Notes: generated by a model from the sequence alone, not told the origin. A DNA stretch of 64,000 nucleotides from Arenibaculum pallidiluteum (GCF_017355985.1 NZ_JAFIQU010000006.1:186001-250000); one strand, 5' to 3'; shown: positions 53,391 to 63,546, counted from the stretch's first letter. Made by a program: numbers and translations.

Positions 53391-53558
53391 GGTCCGAGGA
53401 CACCCCACCCGAAGCGGAAGAAAAGTCGATGGCCCTGGTCATCTCCGATCAAGCGCCAAGACCGAACATGTCCCGGGTAGCACGGGCTTCACAGGCCATG
53501 AAGTCCATCCAATGGCCTAGGCCTTTCACCTTATGTACTCCAGCCCGGCAGCAATCGT

Positions 53559-53584
53559 GGAACCGCTGGATCCGGCGGCCTGTT
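53559..53584 (+). promoter_or_regulatory. Possible EcfG-type promoter of the 83-aa gene
   Basis: GGAAC, 17 bases, TGTT; consensus for alphaproteobacterial general stress sigma is GGAAC-N16/17-CGTT. It ends 43 bases before the ATG at 53628. Confidence 0.35.
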
Positions 53585-53627
53585 GCAGGCGGACCGGTGC
53601 CCGATGGCACCGTCGAGGAGTTTCTTC

Positions 53628-53879
53628 ATGGCCGAACAGCGACAGGACACGTCCGGAACCGCCGGGCACGAAAGGCCCCGGGGCGATCCCCTGGCGGACG
53701 AGAAGCATGGGCCCGCTGTCTCGGGCGGCCAGGGGATCGGCTCGGGGCTGCAGCCCGGCGCGATGAAGCCCCATGGCGGGTCCCCGGCCGGGCAGGGCAG
53801 CATCGGATCGGGCGGAGGCAATGTCGGGCCCGGGACGGGACTCGGCAGCCGCACGCCATCCGGGGGCGACCGCGGCTGA
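53628..53879 (+). CDS. Small Gly-rich hydrophilic hypothetical protein, 83 aa
   Basis: MAEQRQDTSGTAGHERPRGD opens a chain with many Gly and Ser pairs (GGQGIGSGLQPGAM, GQGSIGSGGGNVGPGTGLG) and no hydrophobic segment. GAGGAG seven to eight bases upstream decides the start. It resembles in composition the 81-aa protein at 31950-32195. An EcfG-like element upstream hints at general stress control. Confidence 0.68.
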   Translation: MAEQRQDTSGTAGHERPRGDPLADEKHGPAVSGGQGIGSGLQPGAMKPHGGSPAGQGSIGSGGGNVGPGTGLGSRTPSGGDRG

Positions 53880-53942
53880 CCGGCTCGCCCATGGGCGAGC
53901 CGACGGGATTCCGGGCGCGCCCCCTGGCGCGCCCGGGCCCGC

Positions 53943-54524
53943 TCACATGCCGAAGACGAGGCCGTCCGCGGCCTGGCGCACCATCACCTCGATCAGCACG
54001 CCGCCGATCAGTAGGCCGAAGGCCGGCAGTCCGCCGATATCGAGCGCGCTGCGCAGGATGAACCACTGGTAGCACAGAAGCGCGAAGCTGATCGCGATGG
54101 CGAGGCCGGCCACCAGCGCCTCGGGGACGAAGGCGGCGGCACCAAGCCCCGACACGGCCAGCAGCACGGCGATCTGCAGGACCGCCGACCAGTTCTGTGC
54201 CGCGATCGCCCGGAAGACCTGCTCACGCCGGTCCAGCAGCGGCCCGAGATGCCACAGGAGCAGCGGGAAGGCCGTCCAGGAGATCACGTAGGCAATCGTC
54301 TCGACCGCGAAGTAGCGGAGATAGTTGATCTCCTCCACCACGTCGACCAGCCGCAGCAGCATCAGCACGAGATGGGCGGGCGCCACCAGCGCCGCCACGT
54401 AGAAGGAGCGGAGCGCCGCCTCGGGCGTCGAGCCGAAGAATTCGGCACCGGTGCGGTCCAGGCGTGCGAGTCTGATCGTCCCGTAGAGCGCGCGCGAGGC
54501 TTCCTGTGAGGACGGGAGAGTCAC
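53943..54524 (-). CDS. Hypothetical membrane protein, 193 aa (YIP1-like topology)
   Basis: Start GTG overlaps the dapE stop (GTGA), which decides it over a longer frame. About five membrane segments: [84 protein letters not shown] and [16 protein letters not shown]. The layout is like that of small YIP1-family proteins; function unknown. Likely co-transcribed with dapE. Confidence 0.75.
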   Translation of the reverse strand: MTLPSSQEASRALYGTIRLARLDRTGAEFFGSTPEAALRSFYVAALVAPAHLVLMLLRLVDVVEEINYLRYFAVETIAYVISWTAFPLLLWHLGPLLDRREQVFRAIAAQNWSAVLQIAVLLAVSGLGAAAFVPEALVAGLAIAISFALLCYQWFILRSALDIGGLPAFGLLIGGVLIEVMVRQAADGLVFGM

Positions 54525-55696
54525 GCCTGGGCCAGGCCGCCGCTGGAGAAGAAGTCCGCCAGCACCTCGCGGTAGACGGCGCACAGGCGGTACAGGTCCT
54601 CCACGGCGGCCTCCTCGTCGACCTTGTGGATCGTCCGGCTGACCAGCCCGAACTCGACGACCGGGCAGACGGAGCGGATGAACCGGGCGTCCGAGGTGCC
54701 CCCCGTGGTGCTGAGCTCCGGCTGGCGGCCCGTCACGCGCGCCACCGCCCCGGCAACCAGGTCGCTCAGCGGACCCGGCGCCGTCAGGAAGGCCTCCCCG
54801 CTGACGCGGAAGTCCAGGCTGAACGGCCCGCCCACGCTGTCGCAGACGGAGCGGATCCAGGCCTGGAGCGAGGCCGAGGAGTGCAGGTCGTTGAAGCGGA
54901 TGTTGAAATGGGCGCGCCCCTCGCCGGGGATCACGTTGTTGGCGGGGTTGCCCACGTCGATGGTGGTGAGCGCGAGCGTAGAGGGCGGGAAGTGCGGCGT
55001 CCCCGCATCGAGCGGCTTCTCGGTCAGCAGCGCCAGCATGCGCACGAGCCGTGGCAAAGGATTGTCGGCGAGATGCGGATAGGCCGCATGGCCCTGGGTG
55101 CCCATCACGCGCAGGACCGTGTTCATGCTGCCGCGCCGGCCGATCTTGATCATCTCGCCCAGCATCTCGGGGTTCGTCGGCTCGCCGACGATGCAGGCGT
55201 CGATGCGCTCCCCGCGGGCGGCCAGCCAGTCCAGCACCTTGCGGGTGCCGTTCACCGCGACGCCCTCCTCGTCCCCCGTGATCAGCAGGCTGATCGACCC
55301 GGCCGGCGGGCCGCCCGCCGCCAGCAGCTCCGAGACGGCGGCGACGAAGGCGCCGACAGCGCCCTTCATGTCGGCAGCGCCGCGGCCGATCAGCCTTCCG
55401 TCGCGGACCTCCCCCGCGAAGGGGTCGACCGACCAGGCCGCGGGATCGCCGGGAGGGACCACGTCGGTGTGCCCGGCGAAGCAGAAGTGGGGACCGGCAG
55501 TGCCGAGGCGCGCGTAGAGGTTCTCGACCGGCTCCGTCCCCGGCTCCTCGAAACGGAGCCGGTGGCAGGCGAAGCCGAGCCCGCTGAGGGCCCGCTCCAG
55601 CAGGTCCAGCGCGCCCGCCTCCGCCGGCGTCACGCTGGGACAGCGGACGAGCTCGCGCGTCAGGTCCAGCGCGTCGAGGGCAGGAGCCGGCGCCAC
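54521..55696 (-). CDS. dapE: Succinyl-diaminopimelate desuccinylase
   Basis: 391 residues, GTG start. M20 peptidase fold: [32 protein letters not shown] (metal His, Asp), [18 protein letters not shown] (Asp), [17 protein letters not shown] (Glu pair), and [14 protein letters not shown] (C-terminal metal). Releases LL-diaminopimelate for lysine and peptidoglycan synthesis. It starts four bases after the dapD stop. Confidence 0.97.
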   Translation of the reverse strand: MAPAPALDALDLTRELVRCPSVTPAEAGALDLLERALSGLGFACHRLRFEEPGTEPVENLYARLGTAGPHFCFAGHTDVVPPGDPAAWSVDPFAGEVRDGRLIGRGAADMKGAVGAFVAAVSELLAAGGPPAGSISLLITGDEEGVAVNGTRKVLDWLAARGERIDACIVGEPTNPEMLGEMIKIGRRGSMNTVLRVMGTQGHAAYPHLADNPLPRLVRMLALLTEKPLDAGTPHFPPSTLALTTIDVGNPANNVIPGEGRAHFNIRFNDLHSSASLQAWIRSVCDSVGGPFSLDFRVSGEAFLTAPGPLSDLVAGAVARVTGRQPELSTTGGTSDARFIRSVCPVVEFGLVSRTIHKVDEEAAVEDLYRLCAVYREVLADFFSSGGLAQA

Positions 55697-55700
55697 CGCG

Positions 55701-56540
55701 TCAGTCCCGCAGCAGGTCGTTGATCGAGGTCTTGGCGCGGGTCTGCTCGTCGACGCGCTTCACGATCACCGCGCAGGCGAGGCTCGGCCCCGGCGAGCCG
55801 TCGGGCAGGGGCTTGCCGGGCAGGCTGCCCGGGACCACCACAGAATAGGCCGGCACCCGGCCGTAGAAGACCTCGCCGGTGGCGCGGTCGACGATCCGGG
55901 TGGTCGAGCTGATGAAGACGCCCATCGAGAGTACGGCGCCGCGCTCGACGACGACACCCTCGACGACCTCGGATCGCGCGCCGATGAAGCAGTCGTCCTC
56001 GATGATGACGGGGTTCGCCTGGAGCGGCTCCAGCACGCCGCCGATGCCGACACCGCCCGACAGGTGGACGTTGCGGCCGATCTGGGCGCAGGAGCCGACC
56101 GTCACCCAGGTGTCCACCATGGTGCCGCGGTCCACATAGGCGCCGACGTTCACGAAGCTCGGCATCAGCACCACGCCCGGCGCCACGAAGGCGGAGCGGC
56201 GGACGATGGCGCCGGGAACGGCGCGGAACCCGGCTTCGCGGAATCGGGCCTCGTTCCACCCCGCGAACTTGCTCGGCACCTTGTCCCACCAGACGCCCTC
56301 CCCTGGGCCGCCGGGGATCAGCGTGTTGTCGTTGAGCCGGAAGGACAGCAGCACCGCCTTCTTCAGCCACTGGTGGACGATCCAGCCCTCGGGCCCCTTC
56401 TCGGCCACCCGCAGCGAGCCGTCGTCCAGCCCGGCTAGAGCGGCCTCGACGGCGTCGCGGACGGAGCCCGTGGTCGCGGGCGTAAGGTCGTTGCGCGCCT
56501 CCCAGGCGGCATCGATGGTGGACTGCAGCTTGGCGGTCAT
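55701..56540 (-). CDS. dapD: Tetrahydrodipicolinate N-succinyltransferase
   Basis: 279 residues. N-terminal helical domain ([19 protein letters not shown]), then a left-handed beta helix built of hexapeptide repeats ([61 protein letters not shown]). It precedes dapE in the succinylase branch of the lysine pathway. The start [10 protein letters not shown] is family-like; longer frame rejected. Confidence 0.98.
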   Translation of the reverse strand: MTAKLQSTIDAAWEARNDLTPATTGSVRDAVEAALAGLDDGSLRVAEKGPEGWIVHQWLKKAVLLSFRLNDNTLIPGGPGEGVWWDKVPSKFAGWNEARFREAGFRAVPGAIVRRSAFVAPGVVLMPSFVNVGAYVDRGTMVDTWVTVGSCAQIGRNVHLSGGVGIGGVLEPLQANPVIIEDDCFIGARSEVVEGVVVERGAVLSMGVFISSTTRIVDRATGEVFYGRVPAYSVVVPGSLPGKPLPDGSPGPSLACAVIVKRVDEQTRAKTSINDLLRD

Positions 56541-56620
56541 GGCGGCTCGTCGGCGTGCTGGAGTGGGACGGAAAGGGCGCGGCTGGCCGGCGGCGACGAT
56601 GGGCGCCGCCGTCCCCCCTG

Positions 56621-57382
56621 TCAAGCGCCGGTGCCCGGCCGAGCGCCCGGTCTGGCGCCAGGGCCGTCGCCCGCGAGCCCCTCGGCAAGATGGACGAGCC
56701 AGGCCACAAGGTCGTCGGTGGCGTGGTGGATATGCCGCCCGGCGCCGACGCCGCCCATGTCCGGGCGCGCGAAGTCGGATTCGCTGACGACCCACAGCGT
56801 GGTCATGCCGATCGCCGCCGCCGGCGCCAGGTTGCGCGCGATGTCCTCCACCATCAGCGCGCCGGCCGGGTCCACCTGGTGGCGCTCGATGAAGGCGGCG
56901 TAGGGGCGCGGGTCGGGCTTGGGCAGGTAGTCGGCCGCGACGATGTCGTACACGGCCTCGAACCGATCGGCGATGCCCAGCCGCCCCAGGACGTTCGCGG
57001 CGTGCCGCTCCGAGCCGTTGGTGTAGACGAGCTTGCGGCCGGGAAGGCGCGACAGCGCCGTGGCCAGCGCGGGCGCCGGAGGCACCGGGGTCACGTCGAT
57101 ATCGTGCACGAAGTCCAGGAACGCCGCGGGATCGATGTCGTGATCCATCATCAGCCCGCGCAGGGTCGTGCCGTACTCGCGGTAGTACCGTTTCTGCAGC
57201 TCGCGCGCCGAGGCCGGCTCCAGGTCGAAGCGCCGCGAGATGAACTCGGTCATGCGCTCGTCGATCTGGGCGAAGAGATTGCAGGCGGCTGGATACAGCG
57301 TGTTGTCGAGGTCGAAGACCCAGGTCCGCACATGGGCGAAGGCGGCAGGGTCGGGCGTCGTGATGGCAGGTGGAAGGCTCAT
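56621..57382 (-). CDS. HAD-family pyrimidine 5'-nucleotidase
   Basis: 253 residues. HAD motif [11 protein letters not shown] (Asp nucleophile and general acid), motif [13 protein letters not shown], and motif [13 protein letters not shown] with motif IV DIARNL. This is the SDT1-like subgroup found beside dapD in many alphaproteobacteria. Dephosphorylates pyrimidine nucleotides or related phosphates; substrate inferred from family. Start at 57382 chosen over 57418 as the family-like N-terminus. Confidence 0.9.
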   Translation of the reverse strand: MSLPPAITTPDPAAFAHVRTWVFDLDNTLYPAACNLFAQIDERMTEFISRRFDLEPASARELQKRYYREYGTTLRGLMMDHDIDPAAFLDFVHDIDVTPVPPAPALATALSRLPGRKLVYTNGSERHAANVLGRLGIADRFEAVYDIVAADYLPKPDPRPYAAFIERHQVDPAGALMVEDIARNLAPAAAIGMTTLWVVSESDFARPDMGGVGAGRHIHHATDDLVAWLVHLAEGLAGDGPGARPGARPGTGA

Positions 57383-57532
57383 GGCCGGCAGAATGGCCCT
57401 GCGCACCCGGCCCCGCAAGCCCGCCGGCAGGAGGCGGGAGCGCCCGCCGGGTCAGCTACGCCTTGGGTACGCCACGATCCGCCTCCATATGCTGGGATCG
57501 GACGACCCACGGGACATGGACGAGGAGGACCG

Positions 57533-58204
57533 GTGCGCTTCGGAACCTTGTTGGGGGCCTGCCTTGTCGCGGGCGGACTGGCTGCCGGCGCCCTGACGCC
57601 GGCCATGGGGCAGGCCCAGGGCTCTCCCGATTCCGCCGCGGAGGCGCGCCAGCGGGCCGAGGAGACCGCCGTCGGCGAGGCCTTCGTCGGCGTCCGGGCC
57701 GCCCTGCGCGACCGTGACGGGGCCGCGGTGCTGGCATCCCTGTCCCAGGAGGACCGCCAGCGGCTGGACCGGATTCGCGCCGCGGCCGGCGAGGGCAAGG
57801 GCCTCTCGGCGCTCGGCCCGTCCGAGCGTTTCGCGGCGCTGGGCCTGCGGCACTACATGAAGCCCGCCGACATCAAGCGGCGCGATGCCGCGGGGCTCGC
57901 CGAATACGCGCTGGACCAGCGCTGGCTCGACCCGCGGGACATCGGCCGGGCGGGCCTCAGCCGCGTGCGCGTTCAGGGCGACCGCGCCAGCGGCACGCTG
58001 GTGATCGACAACAAGCCCCAGATCGTGCCCGCCAACTTCGTCAAGGAGCAGGGGCGCTGGAAGCTCGACCTCTCCCCGACGCTTCAGATGACTGATGCGC
58101 TGATCCGCACCCAGGCCGGGCTGACCCGGAGGACCGAGGACCAGGTGATCGTCGAGATCCTGGAGCGCGCCTCGGGCCGCAAGGTGACGGCATCCCTGCA
58201 GTAG
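57533..58204 (+). CDS. Hypothetical exported protein, 223 aa
   Basis: GTG start preceded by a strong GAGGAGG. Signal peptide (RFGTLLGACLVAGGLAAGALTPAMGQAQG) with cleavage after GQA. Mature chain is charged, with repeats of Arg/Ala/Asp and a C-terminal VEILERASGRKVTASLQ. A segment ASGTLVIDNKPQIVPANFVKEQGRWKLDLSP looks like the NTF2-like or DUF4878 fold, but this is only an impression. No homolog named. Inserted between a plus-strand gap and argB. Confidence 0.72.
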   Translation: MRFGTLLGACLVAGGLAAGALTPAMGQAQGSPDSAAEARQRAEETAVGEAFVGVRAALRDRDGAAVLASLSQEDRQRLDRIRAAAGEGKGLSALGPSERFAALGLRHYMKPADIKRRDAAGLAEYALDQRWLDPRDIGRAGLSRVRVQGDRASGTLVIDNKPQIVPANFVKEQGRWKLDLSPTLQMTDALIRTQAGLTRRTEDQVIVEILERASGRKVTASLQ

Positions 58205-58287
58205 CCGGCCCGGCGCGGCATGGGCTGGACCGTGCCGCGCCTCCCCGCCCCTGCCCTGCGCTGCCCTGCCCGCCTCCTGCCGCGGCC

Positions 58288-59208
58288 TCAGCCGCGGCGG
58301 ATCAGCGTGCCGGCACCGCCCTCGGTGAAGATCTCCAGCAACAGCGCGTGCGGGACGCGCCCGTCCAGGATCACCGCCGCGTCGACTCCCTGCTCCACCG
58401 CCTGGATGCAGGTCTCGAGCTTCGGGATCATGCCGCCGCTGATGGTGCCGTCCTGCATCAGGCGGCGCGCCTCGGACAGCGAGAGCTCGGGGATCAGGTT
58501 CTTCTGCTTGTCGAGCACGCCGGCGACATCGGTCAGCAGGAAGAATCGCGTGGCGCCCACGGCGCCGGCGATGGCCCCGGCGGCGGTGTCGGCATTGATG
58601 TTGTAGGTCTCGCCGTCGGTGCCGAGCCCGATTGGGGCGATCACCGGGATCAGGTCGGAGCGGCCGAAGGTCCCGAGGATCCCCGGGTTGATCTCGGCGG
58701 GCTCGCCGACGAAGCCGAGGTCCAGCAGCTTCTCGATGTTGCTGTCGGGATCGCGGACCGTGCGCTGCAGCTTGCGCGCGACGATCAGGCGGCCATCCTT
58801 GCCGGACAGGCCGACCGCGCAGCCGCCCTGCTTGTTGATGGCGGCGACGATCTGCTTGTTGATGGAGCCCGACAGGACCATCTCGACGATCTCGACGGTC
58901 GCGGCGTCGGTGACGCGCAGCCCGTCGATGAACGAGCTCTGGATCTTGAGCCGGTCCAGCATCTGCCCGATCTGCGGCCCCCCGCCGTGCACGACCACGG
59001 GGTTGATCCCGACCTGCTTCAGCAGGACGACGTCACGGGCGAACAGCTCCGCCAGCCCGTCATCGCCCATGGCGTGCCCGCCATACTTGATGACGAAGGT
59101 CCGGTCGGCATGCCGGCGCATATAGGGAAGCGCCTCGGACAGGGTCCGGGCCTTCGCCAGCCACTCATCTCTGGACACGTTGGCGATCGTTTCCATGGGT
59201 GCGCTCAT
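58288..59208 (-). CDS. argB: Acetylglutamate kinase
   Basis: 306 residues. [12 protein letters not shown] and [19 protein letters not shown] form the ATP and substrate sites; [25 protein letters not shown] and [17 protein letters not shown] are typical. Phosphorylates N-acetylglutamate in arginine synthesis. Alphaproteobacterial enzymes are usually feedback regulated by arginine. Starts with MSAPMETI; start at MSAPM kept because it precedes a normal helix. Confidence 0.98.
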   Translation of the reverse strand: MSAPMETIANVSRDEWLAKARTLSEALPYMRRHADRTFVIKYGGHAMGDDGLAELFARDVVLLKQVGINPVVVHGGGPQIGQMLDRLKIQSSFIDGLRVTDAATVEIVEMVLSGSINKQIVAAINKQGGCAVGLSGKDGRLIVARKLQRTVRDPDSNIEKLLDLGFVGEPAEINPGILGTFGRSDLIPVIAPIGLGTDGETYNINADTAAGAIAGAVGATRFFLLTDVAGVLDKQKNLIPELSLSEARRLMQDGTISGGMIPKLETCIQAVEQGVDAAVILDGRVPHALLLEIFTEGGAGTLIRRG

Positions 59209-59229
59209 GGCGGCGCACTCTAGTTGAAA

Positions 59230-59252
59230 GCCCCCTCCCCCGCTAGGGGGGC
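59230..59252. other. GC-rich hairpin between argB and the plus-strand protease gene
   Basis: CCCCCT (59231-59236) pairs with AGGGGG (59245-59250); loop of 8. It lies just upstream of argB on the minus strand, in the divergent gap. Function unknown. Confidence 0.3.
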
Positions 59253-59369
59253 CATGTGGCGGCGCGTAATCCGCAGGCGCCGGATCTACCCTCTCGGGGG
59301 ATAGCCGATCTTCAGGCCCTTCCTGTGCGTTGTGCCGCTACCGGTTGTGTCGTTTTCGGGGGCGGAAGG

Positions 59370-60035
59370 ATGCGCAGGGTCCTTCGGGGCGGAATTATGC
59401 TGTGCGCAGCGCTGCTGTGCGCCGCCCTGGCCGTGCGACCGGACGCCGGCGCTGCCGAACAGGTCGCCCTGGGCGTGGTGGTGCCCGACCCGCCCGACGG
59501 CCGCGCCGAGACCGGGGCCCCGCGGGTCTGGGCCGCCGACAGGCTGGCGCAGTGGTCCTCGCTGACCGTCCGCCTGGACCAGGAGGCCTCCACCCCGCCG
59601 AGCCACGCCCTGCGGGCATGGCACAAGGCCGTGAACCGGCTGCGCGGCAAGCCGCTGGAGGACCAGATCGAGGCCGTCAACGCCTTCGTGAACGCCGCTC
59701 CCTGGGTCAGCGACGAGGACAACTACGGCGTCTCCGACCTTTGGGCAACGCCGGGGCAGTTCCTGGCGCGCGGCGGCGATTGCGAGGATTACGCGATCAC
59801 CAAGTTCTTCTCGCTGCTGCGACTGGGGGTCGCGGCCGAGCAGATGCGGATCCTGGTGGTCAACGACACCGGCCGCGACCTCATCCACGCCGTCCTCGCG
59901 GTCCGGACGCCCCGGGGCACCTTGGTGCTGGACAACCTGGTGCCGGAGGTCGCCTCCCTCGACGGGCTGCGGCAATACCAGCCGCTCTATTCCGTGAACC
60001 TGCAGCACCTCTGGCTGCACAAGGCCTTCAACTGA
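59370..60035 (+). CDS. Bacterial transglutaminase-like cysteine protease (BTLCP, LapG-like)
   Basis: 221 residues with a signal-like N-terminus (GGIMLCAALLCAALAVRPDAGA). Catalytic triad: Cys in GGDCEDYAITKFF, His in DLIHAVLAVRTP, Asp in LVLDNLVP. LapG-type enzymes cleave adhesins at the cell surface; no lapD or adhesin gene is present nearby. Start at 59370 follows GGAAGG closely; 59397 is also possible. Confidence 0.88.
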   Translation: MRRVLRGGIMLCAALLCAALAVRPDAGAAEQVALGVVVPDPPDGRAETGAPRVWAADRLAQWSSLTVRLDQEASTPPSHALRAWHKAVNRLRGKPLEDQIEAVNAFVNAAPWVSDEDNYGVSDLWATPGQFLARGGDCEDYAITKFFSLLRLGVAAEQMRILVVNDTGRDLIHAVLAVRTPRGTLVLDNLVPEVASLDGLRQYQPLYSVNLQHLWLHKAFN

Positions 60036-60076
60036 CGCCGGGTCCATCAACTGACGCAGGGCGGACAGGCGCATTT

Positions 60077-60090
60077 CATCCCTAGGGATG
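60077..60090 (+). promoter_or_regulatory. Perfect palindrome upstream of the CigR-like gene
   Basis: CATCCCTAGGGATG is a 14-base perfect palindrome, 82 bases before the ATG at 60172. It may be a protein-binding site; no T-tract follows. Confidence 0.4.
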
Positions 60091-60171
60091 TGACGGCTGT
60101 CGCGGCCGTGCCCGTACTTTCGGGTATGGTGCAAGCAGCCGGCGACGCGCCGGCGCGTCGAAGGAGATCGC

Positions 60172-60744
60172 ATGCCCTACCAAAACCGGCCCGCGGCACG
60201 AGCCTGCCTCGCAGCCGTTCTGGCCGTGTCCGTTGCCCTGTCCGCCTCGCCGTCGCTGGCCAAGCCCGACGGGGCCGGCCGTCCCGACTTCGTGGAAGGC
60301 AAGGGCAGCCACGGCAACGGGAACCCCGGAAAGGGGAATTCCGGGAAGGGCAATCCCGGCAGAGGCGGCAAGGGCGGGCCCGAGGGCGCCGCGACGCTGC
60401 CGGCCCATGGCGGACGCATCGAGCCGAAGGCGGGGGCATATGGGCCCGATGCCGACCGGATCCTCGGCAGCGGCGCATCGGCGGCCGTAATCGCAGCCCT
60501 GCTGGGCGGCCAGACGCAAACCCTTTCCGTCGGAGCGAAGCCCCTGCCGCCGGGCATCCGGAAGAATCTCGCGCGGGGCAAGCCGCTGCCTCCCGGCATC
60601 GCCAGGCAGTCCGTGCCGCAGCCGCTGCTGGTGCGCCTTCCCGTGGTGGACGGGCATGAGTGGATCCGGATCGGGACCGAGCTGGTCCTGGTCGGCATCG
60701 CGAGCCACCTGATCGCCCAGGTGATCGACGGCGTGTTCAGCTAG
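60172..60744 (+). CDS. CigR/RcnB-like exported protein
   Basis: 190 residues. Signal peptide (ARACLAAVLAVSVALSASPSLAKPD), then a low-complexity Gly/Asn/Lys stretch (GNGNPGKGNSGKGNPGRG), then KPLPPGIRKNLARGKPLPPGIA, and a final RcnB-like part ending HEWIRIGTELVLVGIASHLIAQVIDGVF. This layout is that of proteins annotated as CigR family, membrane-associated or periplasmic. GAAGGAGA is a very good ribosome site. Function here unknown. Confidence 0.8.
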   Translation: MPYQNRPAARACLAAVLAVSVALSASPSLAKPDGAGRPDFVEGKGSHGNGNPGKGNSGKGNPGRGGKGGPEGAATLPAHGGRIEPKAGAYGPDADRILGSGASAAVIAALLGGQTQTLSVGAKPLPPGIRKNLARGKPLPPGIARQSVPQPLLVRLPVVDGHEWIRIGTELVLVGIASHLIAQVIDGVFS

Positions 60745-60769
60745 GACGAGGCGCCGGTGGCGACCTGCC

Positions 60770-61471
60770 TCAGCCGGCGTCCTGGGGCTTCGGCGCGGGC
60801 TCGGCCAGGGTCGCCAGGCTGGCGCGCAGCTCGGCGATGCCGAGCCCCTTCTCGGCGCTGGTGACCGCCACCTCGGGATGGGCTGCGGTGTGCTTGCGCA
60901 GACCTGCCGCGGTCTCCTCGCGGACCTTGGCCAGCGCCGAGGCTTTCACCTTGTCGGCCTTGGTCAGCACGATCTGGTAGGGCACCGCCGCCTTGTCGAG
61001 CATGCCCATCATCTCGATATCGTTGGGCTTGAGCCCGTGCCGGGAGTCGATCAGCACCAGCGCCCGGCGCAGCTCGACGCGGCCACGCAGGTAATCGCGC
61101 ACGAGCTCGTTCCAGTCGGCGACCTTGGTCTTGCTTTCCTTGGCGTAGCCGTAGCCCGGCAGGTCCACCAAGGCGAGCCGCCCGCCGAGGTCGAAGAAGT
61201 TGATCTGCTGGGTGCGGCCCGGCGTGTTCGATGTCCGCGCCAGCGTCTTGCGCCCGGTGAGGGCGTTGATCAGGCTCGACTTGCCGACGTTGGAACGGCC
61301 CCAGAACGCGACCTCGGGCAGCCGAGCCTCCGGAATGTGCTCGAGGGTCGCGGCGCCCCAGAAGAAGTCGCAGGGCGCCGCGAAGAGCAGCCGGCCGGCC
61401 TCGATCCCGTCGCTGCCCTCGCCCGTGGCCCCGGGCTGCAGGCTCGGGACGATGCCGGTCGGCTTGGCCAT
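60770..61471 (-). CDS. engB: Ribosome biogenesis GTP-binding protein EngB (YsxC/YihA)
   Basis: 233 residues. G1 GRSNVGKSSLINALTG, G3 LVDLPGYGYAKESKTK, G4 LTKADKV. A 45-residue N-terminal extension precedes the GTPase. It helps assemble the 50S subunit. Four bases after the yidC stop, so in operon with yidC, yidD and rnpA. Confidence 0.97.
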   Translation of the reverse strand: MAKPTGIVPSLQPGATGEGSDGIEAGRLLFAAPCDFFWGAATLEHIPEARLPEVAFWGRSNVGKSSLINALTGRKTLARTSNTPGRTQQINFFDLGGRLALVDLPGYGYAKESKTKVADWNELVRDYLRGRVELRRALVLIDSRHGLKPNDIEMMGMLDKAAVPYQIVLTKADKVKASALAKVREETAAGLRKHTAAHPEVAVTSAEKGLGIAELRASLATLAEPAPKPQDAG

Positions 61472-61475
61472 GCCG

Positions 61476-63215
61476 TCAGGTCGCCGCCCGGGCCGTGCGG
61501 GCGCCCTCGCGGCGCATGATCAGCCACTGCTGGGCGACCGAGAGCAGGTTGTTCCAGGACCAGTAGATCACGAGCCCGGCCGGGAAGGACGCCAGCATGA
61601 AGGTGAACATGATGGGCAGCAGCATGAAGACGCGCGCCTGGATCGGGTCCGGCGGCGCCGGGTTCATCTTCTGCTGCAGCCACATGGTGACGCCCATGAT
61701 CAGCGGCCACAGGCCGATGGCGATCATGGCGGGCCCGGTGCCCCAGGGCAGCAGCCCGAACAGGTTCCAGATCGAGGTCGGGTCCGGAGCCGAGAGGTCG
61801 TGGATCCAGCCAAAGAACGGCGCATGCCGCATCTCGATGGTGACGAACAGGACCTTGTAGAGCGCGAAGAACACCGGGATCTGGATCACGATCGGCAGGC
61901 AGCCGCTGACTGGGTTCACCTTCTCCCGCTTGTAGAGCGCCATCAGCTCCTGGCTCATGCGCTCGCGGTTGTCGGCGTAGCGCTCCTGCAGCTCCTTCAT
62001 CTGGGGCTGCAGCGCCTTCATCCGGCTCATGGCCCGGTAGCTCTTGTTGGCCAGCGGGAAGAACACGGCCTTGACGAAGACGGTGAAGACCAGAATCGCG
62101 ATGCCGAAGTTCCCGAACAGCCGCGCGAGATAGTCCAGCGCATAGAAGAAGGGCTTGGTCAGCCAGTAGAACCAGCCGAAGTCGACGGCCTTGTCGAAGT
62201 TCGGGATGCCGAGCTGGTCGCCATAGGCGTCCAGAAGCCGGACCTCCTTGGCGCCCGCGAAGACGCGGGTCGTGAACTCGGCGGTGGCGCCGGGCTGCAC
62301 GGTCGTTGCCTGGCCGAGCATGTCGACCTGGTAGCGGTCGGTGCCGTCGCGCTGGCTGTGCACGAAGCGCAGGGTCGAGGGCTGGTCCTGCGGCGGCACC
62401 AGCGAGACCAGCCAGTACTTGTCCGTGATGCCGATCCAGCCGCCGGTGGTTTCGGCGGGCTGGGGCGCCTCCTTGGCCGCGAGATCGTTGTACTTAACCT
62501 CGCGCAGGGTGCCGCCGATCACGCCCAGCGGCCCCTCGTGCAGGATGTAGTAGCCCGAGGTGTGCGGCGTCCCGTGGCGGCTGACCAGGCTGTAGGGGTG
62601 CAGCGCGACCGGCTGGCCGCCGGTGTTGCGCACCCTCTGCACCACCGTGAACATGAAGTTGCGGTCAACGGAAACCGTGCGCTCGAAGACGAGCCCCTGG
62701 CCGTTGTCCCAGGTCATGGTGACCGGCCGCTCCGGCCCCAGGGGGCCGCCCTGGACCGTCCAGCGCGTCTCGGGGCCGGGCAGCGCAGGCGCGGCGGAGC
62801 CGCCGGCGGGGACCCAGCCGAAATCGGCGTAGTAGGGGTGCTCAGTGCCGGAGGGCGAGAGCAGCGTGACCTCGGGGCTGCCGGGCTCCGTCGTTTCCTT
62901 GTAGTCCGCCAGCGTCAGGTCGTCGATCCGGCCGCCCGTCGCGGAGATCGAGCCGTGGAGCCGGGGCGTGTCGATGCGCACGCGCTCGGACGCGGCCAGC
63001 ACCTCGGCTCGCGGGCGCGGCGCGAATGCCGCGGGGGCGCCGGCCGGCGCGGCTGCCTGTCCGCTCGCGCCCGGGGTCGGGGCCTCGGTCGCCTGTTGCT
63101 GGGCCTGCTGGGCCTGTTGCTGCGCCTGGCGCGGCGCCTCGTAGAACCACTGGAAACCCAGCAGGATCAGGATCGATAGGACGATCGCCAGGATCAGGTT
63201 GCGCTGGTCGGTCAT
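61476..63215 (-). CDS. yidC: Membrane protein insertase YidC
   Basis: 579 residues. N-terminal membrane anchor (LILAIVLSILILLGFQWFYEAP), a Gln/Ala-rich linker, the large periplasmic beta domain, then the five-segment insertase core (FGWFYWLTKPFFYALDYLARLFGNFGIAIL, PLANKSYRAMSRMKALQPQMKELQERY, PVFFALYKVLF, MTWLQQKMN). Inserts membrane proteins with or without SecYEG. Start MTDQRNLILA; longer frame rejected. Confidence 0.98.
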   Translation of the reverse strand: MTDQRNLILAIVLSILILLGFQWFYEAPRQAQQQAQQAQQQATEAPTPGASGQAAAPAGAPAAFAPRPRAEVLAASERVRIDTPRLHGSISATGGRIDDLTLADYKETTEPGSPEVTLLSPSGTEHPYYADFGWVPAGGSAAPALPGPETRWTVQGGPLGPERPVTMTWDNGQGLVFERTVSVDRNFMFTVVQRVRNTGGQPVALHPYSLVSRHGTPHTSGYYILHEGPLGVIGGTLREVKYNDLAAKEAPQPAETTGGWIGITDKYWLVSLVPPQDQPSTLRFVHSQRDGTDRYQVDMLGQATTVQPGATAEFTTRVFAGAKEVRLLDAYGDQLGIPNFDKAVDFGWFYWLTKPFFYALDYLARLFGNFGIAILVFTVFVKAVFFPLANKSYRAMSRMKALQPQMKELQERYADNRERMSQELMALYKREKVNPVSGCLPIVIQIPVFFALYKVLFVTIEMRHAPFFGWIHDLSAPDPTSIWNLFGLLPWGTGPAMIAIGLWPLIMGVTMWLQQKMNPAPPDPIQARVFMLLPIMFTFMLASFPAGLVIYWSWNNLLSVAQQWLIMRREGARTARAAT

Positions 63216-63276
63216 GGGAATACGGTCTCGTCCCTGGCAGCGGCCCGGCCGGGGGGCCGGATCGCGGGGTGTTCCG

Positions 63277-63546
63277 TCATCGGGCCGCGGCGGTCCCGGA
63301 CGTGTCGGATGGGGTCGCACCGCCTGCAGGCGGCACCGGATCGTAGCCGTGCCCGCCCCAGGGGTGGCAGCGCCCGATCCGTTTAACGGTCAGCCAGCCT
63401 CCGCGCAAGGCGCCGTGTCGCTCCAGCGCCTCCTTGGCGTAGGCCGAGCAGGTCGGCAGGTATCGGCACTGCCGGCCGATGAAGGGCGACAGCGTCCACT
63501 GGTACAGCGTGACGGCGAGCCACATCAGTCGGGCGGCGGGGCTCAT
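63277..63546 (-). CDS. yidD: Membrane protein insertion efficiency factor YidD
   Basis: 89 residues. [27 protein letters not shown] and [17 protein letters not shown] are the invariant YidD motifs, including the conserved Cys residues. It assists YidC-dependent insertion. The start overlaps the rnpA stop (ATGA). Confidence 0.96.
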   Translation of the reverse strand: MSPAARLMWLAVTLYQWTLSPFIGRQCRYLPTCSAYAKEALERHGALRGGWLTVKRIGRCHPWGGHGYDPVPPAGGATPSDTSGTAAAR

